From Geobacter sp. AOG2 (GTDB lineage: Bacteria > Desulfobacterota > Desulfuromonadia > Geobacterales > Pseudopelobacteraceae), in assembly GCF_019972295.1 (NCBI RefSeq), contig NZ_BLJA01000001.1:91903-155902 (forward strand): a stretch of 64,000 nt of DNA, written 5' to 3'. A model generated the notes under the pieces. That model had not been told where the DNA came from. It saw only the letters and a program-made list of their open reading frames with translations, and ran no database searches. Both the position numbers and the translations under genes were made by a program. Positions 53,144 through 61,611 of the stretch are shown here, piece after piece. Numbering within the stretch: the stretch's first letter is position 1; every line of letters starts with the position of its first letter.

Positions 53144-53509
53144 ATGAGTAACCTGACGATTATTATCATTCTTGCCGTAGTCATAATCGTAATGTCTATT
53201 ATTGCCGCCTTTGGAAAGGCGGTTGGAGCCGGTGCAAATGTCTCTGACCTCTTCCCAGAAGGTGTTGATAAAAATAAAACTCAAGAACCGGCTCAAGCTG
53301 GTAGGAAAAATAAGACATTTAGAATAATAGGCGGAATTTTGTTCGGGATATTGATGCTCTGCCCGATCATGTATAAGCATCGGGCGAGTGGAGTACCATT
53401 TATCAACATGAATCATCTGCTTCGTGACTATCTAGTTGGCTTTCTGATTGTCAGCGACTTGGTGGTCTTTGTAATAATTTGGTTTGTTGACCGTAAACAA
53501 CAGAAATAA
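53144..53509 (+). CDS. Small three-helix membrane protein, unknown function
   Basis: A 121-aa protein with an N-terminal helix (LTIIIILAVVIIVMSIIAAF), a polar linker (VDKNKTQEPAQAGRKNKTF), and two more helices (IIGGILFGILMLCPIM and YLVGFLIVSDLVVFVIIWFV). I do not recognise it. It is followed by a hairpin that resembles an integron attC site, suggesting it may be a captured cassette. Confidence 0.65.
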   Translation: MSNLTIIIILAVVIIVMSIIAAFGKAVGAGANVSDLFPEGVDKNKTQEPAQAGRKNKTFRIIGGILFGILMLCPIMYKHRASGVPFINMNHLLRDYLVGFLIVSDLVVFVIIWFVDRKQQK

Positions 53510-53514
53510 TCGGC

Positions 53515-53562
53515 ATAACGTGTCGCTGGTACGGTCAAGACCGCCCAGCGACAAAGACGTTA
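53515..53562 (+). repeat. attC-like or terminator-like hairpin after the small membrane gene
   Basis: TGTCGCTGG (53521-53529) pairs with CCAGCGACA (53545-53553); outside them TAACG and CGTTA also pair, with AAGA unpaired on the right arm only. The shape resembles an attC site but the core boxes fit imperfectly. The rest of the gap to 53791 holds only a promoter. Confidence 0.4.
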
Positions 53563-53668
53563 AAGAATTACCGCCGAACTGTTGATACCAAAAAAACATT
53601 TACACAAAATTTTTTACAACCATCTTTCCTCCCACGCCCCTCAATTTGAAACCAAAAACACCCTCCCC

Positions 53669-53698
53669 TTGACACCTCATCCCCACGCGCGCTAAACT
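53669..53698 (+). promoter_or_regulatory. Sigma-70-type promoter upstream of the GAF/AAA regulator
   Basis: TTGACA (53669-53674) and TAAACT (53693-53698) are separated by 18 bases, 94 bases before the regulator ATG. The -35 matches consensus fully. Confidence 0.55.
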
Positions 53699-53791
53699 CA
53701 ACTGTGTAAAATATTTACTCAAGTCGGGCCGCCGATAGACGCGGATGCGCCGCTCCACAGAGCGCATCCCACCCCGGACTCAGGAGTACAC

Positions 53792-56611
53792 ATGCCCATC
53801 GATACCAAACTGGCCGCCCTGCGCGCCAAGATCGCCACCTACGGCAAGGAGAACCAGGGGGAGCTTCTGTACGCCCTCGCCGAGGGGGCGCGCCTGCTGT
53901 CGGGGACCGAGCGGGTGCGCATCTACCTGGAAGACCTGACCCGCGGGGCGCTCTCCTGTGTCTATGCCACCGGCGACCAGGCGGCGGCCATCCGCGACGT
54001 GCATTTCCCCATCATCTCCACCGAGACCGTGGTCTCCAGCGTCTTCGTCAGCCAGTATCCCGTGGATTTCAGGAGTGCTGCGGCCCCTCCCCTTTCGGCC
54101 GACCGCCTCTTTGCCGAGACCTTCGCCTTTTGCGCCGCCTGGATCATGCCGGTGGTGAGCCTGGGCAAGTCCATCGGGGTACTCTGCATCGACAGCGAGA
54201 CCGGGGGGGAGATCCTGAACGCCCAGGACAAGTCGCTTTTGGCCGACTTCGCCGGGTTCACGGCCGACCGGCTCGACCAGGCCCGCATCTACCACCAGCA
54301 GGTGCAGTTGGCCCGGCGTCTGGAGGAGTTCAAGTCGCGGGAGGCGGCCGGCATGATGGTGCGCTCCGCGGTGCGGCTGATCGAAAAGCTCTCCCTGGCC
54401 TCGGTGCTGGTGCCGCGGCAGCACCCCGGCTCGGCGGTGGGCGAGTTGGAGATCCTGGCCAGTTGGTCCGAGGATACCCAGCTCAAGACCCTCTACGACC
54501 AGCAGGGGGCCATCGACCTGCACCGGGGCACGTCGCTCATCTCCCAGTACGTCAACGACCAGGCGGTGATCGACGACGAACGCCTGTTCAAGCCGCTCTT
54601 CATCGCCGACCTGACCCGGCACCGGCTGCAAAAGCGCGAGCTGACCGGGTCCATGGCCCTACGTTCGTTGTACGTGGTGCCGCGCTTCGAGCCCAAGAGC
54701 CGCCGCATCATCTGCCTGGTGAACTACTTTTCCCATGATCTGTACCGCTTCAGCGATTTCGAGATGGGGCTGTTGCAGACCCACGCCGAGATGGTGGAGC
54801 GGGTCATCAGCGAGGTGGGGGGCGAACACCTGGAGATCCGGGTGCTGTCCGAGATCACCGACCTTCTGAACGAGAGCACCGAGAGCCTCCAGCCGTTTTT
54901 GACCAAGGTACTCTCCAAGGCCACCGAGCTGATCGGCGCGGATACCGGCAGCATCGCCGTGGTCAGCGAGCGGGACGGGGTCAAGTGGCTGGTGGTGGAG
55001 GACGAGGCCGGGACCATCATCGGCGCCAAGAACAAGGAGTGGCTCAAGAAGTACATCCCGCCGTTTTTGATCGGCGGCGAGGAGTTGCCGCCCGAGGAAC
55101 GCAGCCTGACCGGCTACGTGGCCTTCACCAAACAGCCCAAGATCATCGCGAAGGTGGAGGAGGAACAGCAGGCCGGGGGCTTCCACCGCTCCATGAGCGA
55201 CCTCCTGAAGAGCGAGATCGCCGTGCCGGTCATCTGCGACGACGAGGTGATCGCCGTGATCTGCCTCAATTCCCTCTACTACGACCATTTCCGCGAGGAG
55301 CACCGGCGCATCCTCCAGATCATCGGCTCCCTGACCGCCCGGCACATCTCGGACCTGCAACGCATCGAGCGCCTCCAGGGGGAGGTGAACCGGCTGACCA
55401 ACGACGTGGCCTACAAGGACCCCCACGTCTCCTCCTACCGCCTGGGCAACATGATCGGCAACAGCTCCGCGTCCCAGGCCGTGGTGGAGTTCATCAACAC
55501 GGTCTCGCCGCCGCTGTTCAACCGGATCGTCTTCTGGAACCGCAACATCCTCCAGGAGGCCACCATCGGCCTGCCGTCGATCCTGGTGACCGGCCCCACC
55601 GGTTCGGGCAAGGAGTTCTTCTTCAACAACCTGTACAACAACTTAAACGGCCTCTACCGCCAGCAGATCAATCCGGGGGGAGAGCTGCCGGTCAAGAAGA
55701 GCAACATCGCCGCCTACGCCGGGGACCTGACCTATTCCGAGCTGTTCGGCCACAAGAAGGGGGCCTTTACCGGGGCCTACACCGACCGGCGCGGCATCCT
55801 GGAGGAGACCATCGGCGGCATCGTCTTTCTGGACGAGATCGGCGACGCCGACCCCAAGACCCAGGTGCAACTGCTCCGCTTTCTGGACAACGGCGGGTTC
55901 GTGCGCCTGGGGGAGAACACGGAACGCTACAGCCGCGTGCTCCTGGTGGCGGCCACCAACAAGAACCTCCAGGAGGAGATCGCCGCCGGGCGCTTCCGCG
56001 AAGACCTGTACCACCGCCTGGCCGAGCTCTCCATCCGCCTCCCCTCCCTCAACGAGCGGCGCGAGGACATCCCCGACCTGTCGGTGCACTTCCTGGGCAA
56101 GCTGTACCGCACCTACCGGGGCGAGAACGAACCCTCGGACAAGCCCCCCGCGCTCACCAAGGAGGCCAAGGAGATCCTCACCCGCCACACCTACAAGGGC
56201 AACATCCGCGAACTGCGCAGCATCCTGCTCCGGGCGCTCTTCTTCCGGCGCAAGAACGTCATCACGGGCGACGCCATCCACCAGGCCATCGCCGGCATGG
56301 GGGACGGCGGGAACACCGCCCGGCAGCTCCCCCCGGCCCGCGACCTGGACGAACGGCTGGCCGACGACATCCTGGAGCGGATCGCAGGGGGGGGCGATTT
56401 CTGGGGCGAGGTCTACGAGCCGTTCTCCCGCAGCGATATCCCCCGGGAGACGGTGAAGCTGGTGATCGAGAAGGCCCGCGCCGCGGCGGGCAAGACCCTG
56501 CCGGCCGTGGCCCGCCACCTGAAGGCGGTGGGGGGTGGCGATGCGGAGGAGGAGCGGTTGCGGCTGTACAAGTTCAAGAACTTTTTGTACAAGACGGTGA
56601 AGATCGGCTAG
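53792..56611 (+). CDS. Sigma-54-type transcriptional activator with GAF domains
   Basis: A 939-aa regulator. Residues 1 to about 560 contain GAF-like sensor domains (MPVVSLGKSIGVLCIDSETG; SLTGYVAFTKQPKIIAKVEE, then EIAVPVICDDEVIAVICLNS). The AAA+ core follows: Walker A TGPTGSGKEFFFNN, the sigma-54 contact loop KKGAFTGAYTD intact, Walker B GGIVFLDEIGDAD and sensor RFREDLYHRLAELSIRLPSL. The C-terminus has only a weak helix-turn-helix-like segment (GKTLPAVARHLKAVGG) rather than a clear Fis domain. GC-rich, so it marks the end of the AT-rich island. Targets unknown. Confidence 0.9.
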   Translation: MPIDTKLAALRAKIATYGKENQGELLYALAEGARLLSGTERVRIYLEDLTRGALSCVYATGDQAAAIRDVHFPIISTETVVSSVFVSQYPVDFRSAAAPPLSADRLFAETFAFCAAWIMPVVSLGKSIGVLCIDSETGGEILNAQDKSLLADFAGFTADRLDQARIYHQQVQLARRLEEFKSREAAGMMVRSAVRLIEKLSLASVLVPRQHPGSAVGELEILASWSEDTQLKTLYDQQGAIDLHRGTSLISQYVNDQAVIDDERLFKPLFIADLTRHRLQKRELTGSMALRSLYVVPRFEPKSRRIICLVNYFSHDLYRFSDFEMGLLQTHAEMVERVISEVGGEHLEIRVLSEITDLLNESTESLQPFLTKVLSKATELIGADTGSIAVVSERDGVKWLVVEDEAGTIIGAKNKEWLKKYIPPFLIGGEELPPEERSLTGYVAFTKQPKIIAKVEEEQQAGGFHRSMSDLLKSEIAVPVICDDEVIAVICLNSLYYDHFREEHRRILQIIGSLTARHISDLQRIERLQGEVNRLTNDVAYKDPHVSSYRLGNMIGNSSASQAVVEFINTVSPPLFNRIVFWNRNILQEATIGLPSILVTGPTGSGKEFFFNNLYNNLNGLYRQQINPGGELPVKKSNIAAYAGDLTYSELFGHKKGAFTGAYTDRRGILEETIGGIVFLDEIGDADPKTQVQLLRFLDNGGFVRLGENTERYSRVLLVAATNKNLQEEIAAGRFREDLYHRLAELSIRLPSLNERREDIPDLSVHFLGKLYRTYRGENEPSDKPPALTKEAKEILTRHTYKGNIRELRSILLRALFFRRKNVITGDAIHQAIAGMGDGGNTARQLPPARDLDERLADDILERIAGGGDFWGEVYEPFSRSDIPRETVKLVIEKARAAAGKTLPAVARHLKAVGGGDAEEERLRLYKFKNFLYKTVKIG

Positions 56612-56664
56612 GTTGGGAATGGTTTTTAATATTTAGTAAATAAGTTAAATAAATCAATAAATTA

Positions 56665-57357
56665 TTGTGTTTGGATTGCGTTGTTTGCCCGCTAATCATT
56701 AGCAGGGGTGAGGTGGCGGATAAGGGTGCCAAGATAACCCTCGACGAGATGATTGGAACCTCTTTCTCCGAAAAGCGCACTCGTGACGGTAAGCCGCTGA
56801 AGCCTTCTACCGTCGGGGATTATGCACCTATTCTGAAGTACCACTTTGCGACCTGGCTTGATCTTCCCATTGGCGGGATAGTCAAGATGCTGTCTCCGGA
56901 AGTCGCCATTGAACGGTACAAAAAGGCCGGACAAGATCCCGGGCCTTTCGGGGCGCGCAATGCCTTTACCATGTTGTCGGCGGTCCTGAATCATGCACGA
57001 TTGAAGTATCCGGCGACTATTACGTCAAACCCTTTGCTGATTTTACGGCCAGGGCAACACATGCGTAAGATAGAGGCCTGGGATGATCGTCTCGAAGGGG
57101 CTGATTTTAGGGCTTTCCATGATGGGATTCAGGGTTTCAATGAAATCACCCGGGACGGCTACCTGCTTTGTCTGTATCAGGGGCTCAGGAGTGAAGAAAC
57201 AGCAGGCTTGCGGTCAGTTATAACCAGGGTTTTCGCAACACATAGGCCGTCGGTTCAAGCCGGTAAGCGGGGATTGAGGTTTCACCTGGGGAACGTTTGC
57301 GGTTGTTCTTGGCTTGGCTGCGCATTCCAAATGTTCATTGCGCCTCGTATTCCTTGA
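56665..57357 (+). pseudogene. Truncated phage-type integrase (tyrosine recombinase) remnant
   Basis: The frame encodes a SAM-like core-binding domain (KPLKPSTVGDYAPILKYHFA, LPIGGIVKMLSPEVAIERYK) and the first catalytic motif LCLYQGLRSEETAGLR with the first Arg of the R-H-R-Y set. After about 57217 homology stops and the remaining catalytic residues are absent. The start is unclear, possibly GTG 56713. It is likely a relic of an integrated element at this boundary. Confidence 0.75.
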
Positions 57358-57508
57358 GCTTGCGATAGAGCGTGGCCAGCCCGGTCTTCAGTTCCGCCGC
57401 AGCCCGGGCTTTGGTGTCGCCCGCAGCGTGCAGAACCCCCAGGATATAGTCACGCTCAACTTCGTCCAGAGGACGAATACAGCCCGAGACAACCGGTTTC
57501 AACGACAT
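57335..57508 (-). CDS. Orphan Fis-type helix-turn-helix protein (57 aa)
   Basis: A 57-aa frame equal to the C-terminal DNA-binding domain of NtrC-type activators: PLDEVERDYILGVLHAAGDT followed by KARAAAELKTGLATLYRKLK. The upstream frame is blocked by a stop at 57542-57544, so no AAA+ domain is attached. ATG 57508 lies 28 bases downstream of the GntP gene's stop on the same strand. It may be a real small Fis-like regulator or the tail of a deleted activator. Confidence 0.7.
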   Translation of the reverse strand: MSLKPVVSGCIRPLDEVERDYILGVLHAAGDTKARAAAELKTGLATLYRKLKEYEAQ

Positions 57509-57536
57509 GGCCCGCCACCCGTAGGCGTATGCGGCA

Positions 57537-58871
57537 TTATTTTACCAAGTTGGCAAGCAACATGGTGAATAACAGGCCACATGTGCCTAAAATAGTAACC
57601 ATAACAGTCCATGTCTTTAGCGTCTCTGCCACGGTCATGCCGAAATATTCTTTAACTATCCAAAACCCGGAACAATTAACATGGGATAGCACCAATGCAC
57701 CGGAGCCAAGGGCCAAAACGATTATCTCAGGCGCAACAGTGGGATGATTAGCGATCATTGGCGCCACAATGCCAGCGGCCGCCATCATGGATACGGTGGG
57801 CGACCCGGTGGCGACTCTGATAATAGCTGCAATGGTCCAAGTGAGCACAATGGGACTAAGTTGTAGTGCCGAGGCCATCCTGACTATTTCTGCGTTGACG
57901 CCGCTGTCCTGCATAACCTTATTAAATGCACCACCGCCGCCAATAATCAATAATATGCCGGTCATCGGCGCTAGGGATCGGTCACAAAGTCGACCGATCT
58001 GCCTCAGCTTCAAATTGCGGTTGAGGCCGAAGGAAAAAAAAGAGAATAAGAGGGCGAGCAGGAGTGCCATGAAAGGGCTGCCAACGAATTTGTAGAAAAC
58101 AAACCAGGGAGTTGCCGGGGCCAACAGCAGATCGGCAGAGGTTCCCAGCAGCATCAGGAGTACCGGTAGTAGAATTGTAATAAAGCTGATTCCGAATCCC
58201 GGCATTTCATGCTCGGCTCGATTAGTATTAACTTGGTGAGCAAATTGTTTCGGCACTCCAAAATGAGGCATTTTTCCTGAGACAAAACTCCCGAAAACAG
58301 GACCGGCGATTATCGCTGACGGCAACCCAACGACAATAGCGTACAAGATCGTCTTGCCCACATTTGCCTTACAAATATCCACCGCAGTCATGACAGCTGG
58401 GTGAGGCGGAACCAACCCGTGTACGACTGATAACCCGGACACCAGCGGAAGGCCGACCTTCAGCAGGGACTGTTTGCTCTCCTTGACAATGGTGAAAACA
58501 ATCGGGATGAGGAGGACGAAACCCACCTGAAAGAATACCGGAAGACCGACGACAACCCCGACAAACATCATTGCCCAGTGGATGTTGCTGTCCCCGAATG
58601 CCCCGATCAGCGTTTTTGCAATCCTTTCCGCCCCCCCGGACTCTTCCAGCATTTTTCCCAACATTGCTCCAATCCCTAGAACAATGGCAATAAAACCAAG
58701 CGTAGTGCCCATGCCACTCTGAATTGAGTCAATGACCTTGTTCAAGGGCATGCCGGTCATCAGGCCAAGGGATGTGGATGCAATTATGATGCTGACAAAT
58801 GGGTTAATCTTGAGGAAGGTAATCATGAACAACAACATGAGAACTGTAATGCCGGCAAATGCGATTAACAT
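57537..58871 (-). CDS. GntP-family gluconate/organic acid permease
   Basis: A 444-aa H+ symporter with about 12-14 membrane helices. Typical blocks are VLGIGAMLGKMLEESGGAER, VVVGLPVFFQVGFVLLIPIV, SVVHGLVPPHPAVMTAVDIC and ATGSPTVSMMAAAGIVAPMI. Gluconate is the classic substrate, but the next genes suggest it may import a different acid linked to the flavoprotein system; that is inference. Full length. Confidence 0.92.
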   Translation of the reverse strand: MLIAFAGITVLMLLFMITFLKINPFVSIIIASTSLGLMTGMPLNKVIDSIQSGMGTTLGFIAIVLGIGAMLGKMLEESGGAERIAKTLIGAFGDSNIHWAMMFVGVVVGLPVFFQVGFVLLIPIVFTIVKESKQSLLKVGLPLVSGLSVVHGLVPPHPAVMTAVDICKANVGKTILYAIVVGLPSAIIAGPVFGSFVSGKMPHFGVPKQFAHQVNTNRAEHEMPGFGISFITILLPVLLMLLGTSADLLLAPATPWFVFYKFVGSPFMALLLALLFSFFSFGLNRNLKLRQIGRLCDRSLAPMTGILLIIGGGGAFNKVMQDSGVNAEIVRMASALQLSPIVLTWTIAAIIRVATGSPTVSMMAAAGIVAPMIANHPTVAPEIIVLALGSGALVLSHVNCSGFWIVKEYFGMTVAETLKTWTVMVTILGTCGLLFTMLLANLVK

Positions 58872-59023
58872 GATTGCTGTTCCTGTTGTTCGGGGGATGT
58901 CAATACCGCGGAAGGGCTGGAGAATCTTTGGAAAGCCTCATGCTTGCTGCATGACCGCTTGACACGAGGAGGGCGGGGGCAAGCGGTCTGTCTTGCGGAA
59001 GAAGCTGACGCCGGTTCGGTTCG

Positions 59024-59725
59024 TCATGCCGGTTCGCCATGCTTCCAGTCATAGATATTCTCAAACAATCGATGATTAAGAAAACGGTGGTTGCCCTTTC
59101 TGAAGTAAAGCCCCTGCTTTTTCCAGGCAAGAAGAAAGCGGTTTACGGTGAGTGGGGTGGTATAGATGATTCTGCTCATTTCATTGTGGCTTAGGTATGT
59201 CGGCAACTGATACCATTCTTCGTCAGGCTGGGTCTTGTCGCGGACTACCAGTATCTTCAACAGCACCTTAAGGCACTCCTCGTGGCTGCGAGCGATGAGT
59301 GTGGCCAAGCCCTCCAAGTCCGACTCCATATCCAACATAAAATGGTTCATCATTTTTCTGAAGAAGGCGGGGTCCGAGACCATCTTCTTCTCAATAAACT
59401 CATGGCTAACCTCAACAATGGCGGACTCGCGCAAGGCGTGCACTGCCAAGTTGGAAGCCCTGCGTGACATAAAAAACGAATCTCCCAGCATCGCTCCCGG
59501 CAGAATGATGCTCATTGCTTGATCCTTGGAGCTCTCCCGCACCTCAAACGATTTACTCAGCATGCCGCTCATGACGATGGCGATATGGGGATAGAATTCC
59601 CCGGCCGGGACTACACAAGCGCCCTTGGCGAGACGTCTCGACTTTCCCTGTTCCAGGATGATCTGCTGGATCTCCCGGTCAGCCTTGGAACGTATCCATG
59701 GGAATGCAGTATGTCTGATTCTCAT
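59024..59725 (-). CDS. Crp/Fnr-family transcriptional regulator
   Basis: A 233-aa regulator. N-terminal cyclic-nucleotide-binding-type barrel (GACVVPAGEFYPHIAIVMSG, then LPGAMLGDSFFMSRRASNLA), dimer helix and C-terminal helix-turn-helix (LPTYLSHNEMSRIIYTTPLT). No N-terminal Cys cluster is present, so it is not an Fnr iron-sulfur type; the effector is unknown. It is divergent from the flavoprotein operon across a 314-bp gap that carries two matching palindromes, its likely operators. Confidence 0.9.
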   Translation of the reverse strand: MRIRHTAFPWIRSKADREIQQIILEQGKSRRLAKGACVVPAGEFYPHIAIVMSGMLSKSFEVRESSKDQAMSIILPGAMLGDSFFMSRRASNLAVHALRESAIVEVSHEFIEKKMVSDPAFFRKMMNHFMLDMESDLEGLATLIARSHEECLKVLLKILVVRDKTQPDEEWYQLPTYLSHNEMSRIIYTTPLTVNRFLLAWKKQGLYFRKGNHRFLNHRLFENIYDWKHGEPA

Positions 59726-59821
59726 GCCACCTCTCTATGAAATCTGCTCGCGCTAGAATGCTAAATTATTTGCGGACTATAATATATCACTGAATTGAGT
59801 AAGTCAAACATTGGCTGATAT

Positions 59822-59835
59822 ATATCACGTGATAT
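59822..59835. promoter_or_regulatory. Palindromic operator candidate 1 (Crp-like)
   Basis: ATATCACGTGATAT is a perfect 14-bp palindrome, 218 bases before the flavoprotein ATG. The 314-bp intergenic region is very AT-rich; a half site ATATCAC also occurs at about 59784. Confidence 0.6.
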
Positions 59836-59898
59836 GTAGAGATGTTATTTACAAATATCAATTAATGATAAAAAAATACTTTATAACTAACAAATTGT

Positions 59899-59912
59899 AT
59901 ATCGCGTGATAT
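59899..59912. promoter_or_regulatory. Palindromic operator candidate 2 (Crp-like)
   Basis: ATATCGCGTGATAT differs from site 1 at one base, with centres 77 bases apart. Its position, 128 bases before the flavoprotein start, suits activation or looping repression by the divergently encoded Crp-type regulator. Confidence 0.6.
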
Positions 59913-60039
59913 ATGAATCTAAAAAATAAAGCTAAATATATGTCACAAGGCATATTAAAAATCTAATTGCTAATGACAAATAATAAAATACAAACATAAA
60001 ATTACACGCAATTACTATAAATCAGAATGGAGGTAGCTT

Positions 60040-61599
60040 ATGAGATGGTCGTGTAAGTGGTTTGTACTGTTGGCGATAACAATACTATTCGCGTCAAATG
60101 CCAAGGCAACTGAGGTCGTGGACACGGATATCGTAGTCGTCGGCGGCGGTCTTTCTGGATTGTCAGCCGGGCTGACAGCCGTTGAAAAGGGCGCCAAGGT
60201 GGTGATCTTTGAAAAACTCCCGGGAATCGGCGGCGCCGGGAACTACCCGGAAGGCTCTCTCGGAGTGGGCACCCGCCTGCAGAAGAGGCTGGGCTATACC
60301 AAGACCGTGGATGAGGTATTCGCCAAAGGGGTGGAGTTCCACCACTGGCGGGTGAACGCTTCCGTCCTGCACACCCTGATTGCAAACTCGGGACGAACCA
60401 TCGACTGGATTGAGGATCAGGGCATCACCTTCAGGGGGATCAAAACCATGTATCCGCCGGAAAAGAGCCTCGGCACATGGCACCTCTACACCGGCGGCGC
60501 AGCGGCGGTTGTGAAGAAGCTTTACAAGCATTTTGTCGCCAAAGGCGGGACGCTTTACACCGAGACGACAGTGAAAAATCTCCTGACAGACAATAGCGGG
60601 AAAGTCACCGGTGTTGTCGCGCAGTCTGTAGATGGAAAGACCTATGTCGTCAATGCCAAAGGCGGGGTCATTTTGGCGACCGGTGGATTCGAAAGCAACA
60701 AGAAAATGTTGAAGCAGTACGTGACCGATATCAATGCTGAAGGAATGCTTGAGCGTGTAATGTATCGCGGTCCGCTCATCGATGGCCGTACCGGGGATGG
60801 CATCAATATGGCTGTCCAGGTTGGGGCCAAACTGGACGGCATGGGCACCCTGGCAGGGAACAGTCCCTATCTGGACAACGAACCTCCCATCTATCAATTC
60901 AACGGCGCCGATCACCTGAAACAAATGCGATGTGCCCTTTCCCAACCCTTCCTCTGGATCAACAAGTCGGGTCAGCGCTTTTACAACGAGTCCGCCGGGT
61001 CGGCCTTTACCGACGTTTATAACGCTATGACGGCTAACGGTGGCCTGATGTACAACATTTTCGACGAACATATGAAAAATCGTTTGGTTAGCGAGGGACC
61101 CTATACGCCGTTTAATGCCATCGTTGTCGTTGGGCAGAAGATGACGGCGTTGAATGAAGGTCTGGAAATAGGAATCAAGGAAGGTTACGCATTCAAAGCC
61201 GACACATTGGAAGAGTTGGCTGCCAAGATAAAGGTTGACCCGGAGGCTCTTAAAGCCACCGTGAAAAAGATCAACAGCTATGCCGACCAGAAAAAGGACC
61301 CTGATTTCGGCCGCAAACCGGAGCATCTTTTCAAATTTAGTTCTACCGGCCCGTACTACGCCCTCAAAGGGATACGAGCATTTTTCCTGACCCTGGGCGG
61401 CGTGAAGGTCAACGAGAACATGCAGGCGATAAATACGGATGGGGCGGTGATACCGGGCCTCTACGTAACAGGTCAGGACATAGGCGGACTGTACGACAGT
61501 AGCTACGACCTCCTTCTGGAGGGGTCGGCGAGCGGCTTCGCTCTTACGTCCGGCAAACTGGCTGCGGAACATATCGTAAAAACCAAGCTATCTAAATAA
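60040..61599 (+). CDS. Secreted FAD-dependent reductase (fumarate/methacrylate/urocanate reductase family)
   Basis: A 519-aa flavoprotein with Sec signal peptide (WFVLLAITILFASNAKA), so periplasmic. The FAD fold starts DIVVVGGGLSGLSAGLTAVE and is followed by IFEKLPGIGGAGNYPEGSLG. It has no heme motifs; the tetraheme cytochrome is encoded 12 bp downstream, as in the two-protein methacrylate reductase (Mrd/Mcc) described for Geobacter AM-1. The fumarate-reductase active-site His and Arg positions appear replaced (AFFLTLGG; GGLYDSSYDLLLEG; INKSGQRFYNESAGSAF), so the acceptor is probably not fumarate. Confidence 0.88.
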   Translation: MRWSCKWFVLLAITILFASNAKATEVVDTDIVVVGGGLSGLSAGLTAVEKGAKVVIFEKLPGIGGAGNYPEGSLGVGTRLQKRLGYTKTVDEVFAKGVEFHHWRVNASVLHTLIANSGRTIDWIEDQGITFRGIKTMYPPEKSLGTWHLYTGGAAAVVKKLYKHFVAKGGTLYTETTVKNLLTDNSGKVTGVVAQSVDGKTYVVNAKGGVILATGGFESNKKMLKQYVTDINAEGMLERVMYRGPLIDGRTGDGINMAVQVGAKLDGMGTLAGNSPYLDNEPPIYQFNGADHLKQMRCALSQPFLWINKSGQRFYNESAGSAFTDVYNAMTANGGLMYNIFDEHMKNRLVSEGPYTPFNAIVVVGQKMTALNEGLEIGIKEGYAFKADTLEELAAKIKVDPEALKATVKKINSYADQKKDPDFGRKPEHLFKFSSTGPYYALKGIRAFFLTLGGVKVNENMQAINTDGAVIPGLYVTGQDIGGLYDSSYDLLLEGSASGFALTSGKLAAEHIVKTKLSK

Positions 61600-61611
61600 C
61601 GGAGAATATAT

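Noticed and set aside
57314..57568. 84-codon + strand frame near the integrase remnant
   Set aside because: The opposite strand encodes a recognisable Fis-type domain in the same place.
60163..61572. 469-codon - strand frame opposite the flavoprotein
   Set aside because: The + strand has a signal peptide, FAD motif and operon context; the other frame has none.
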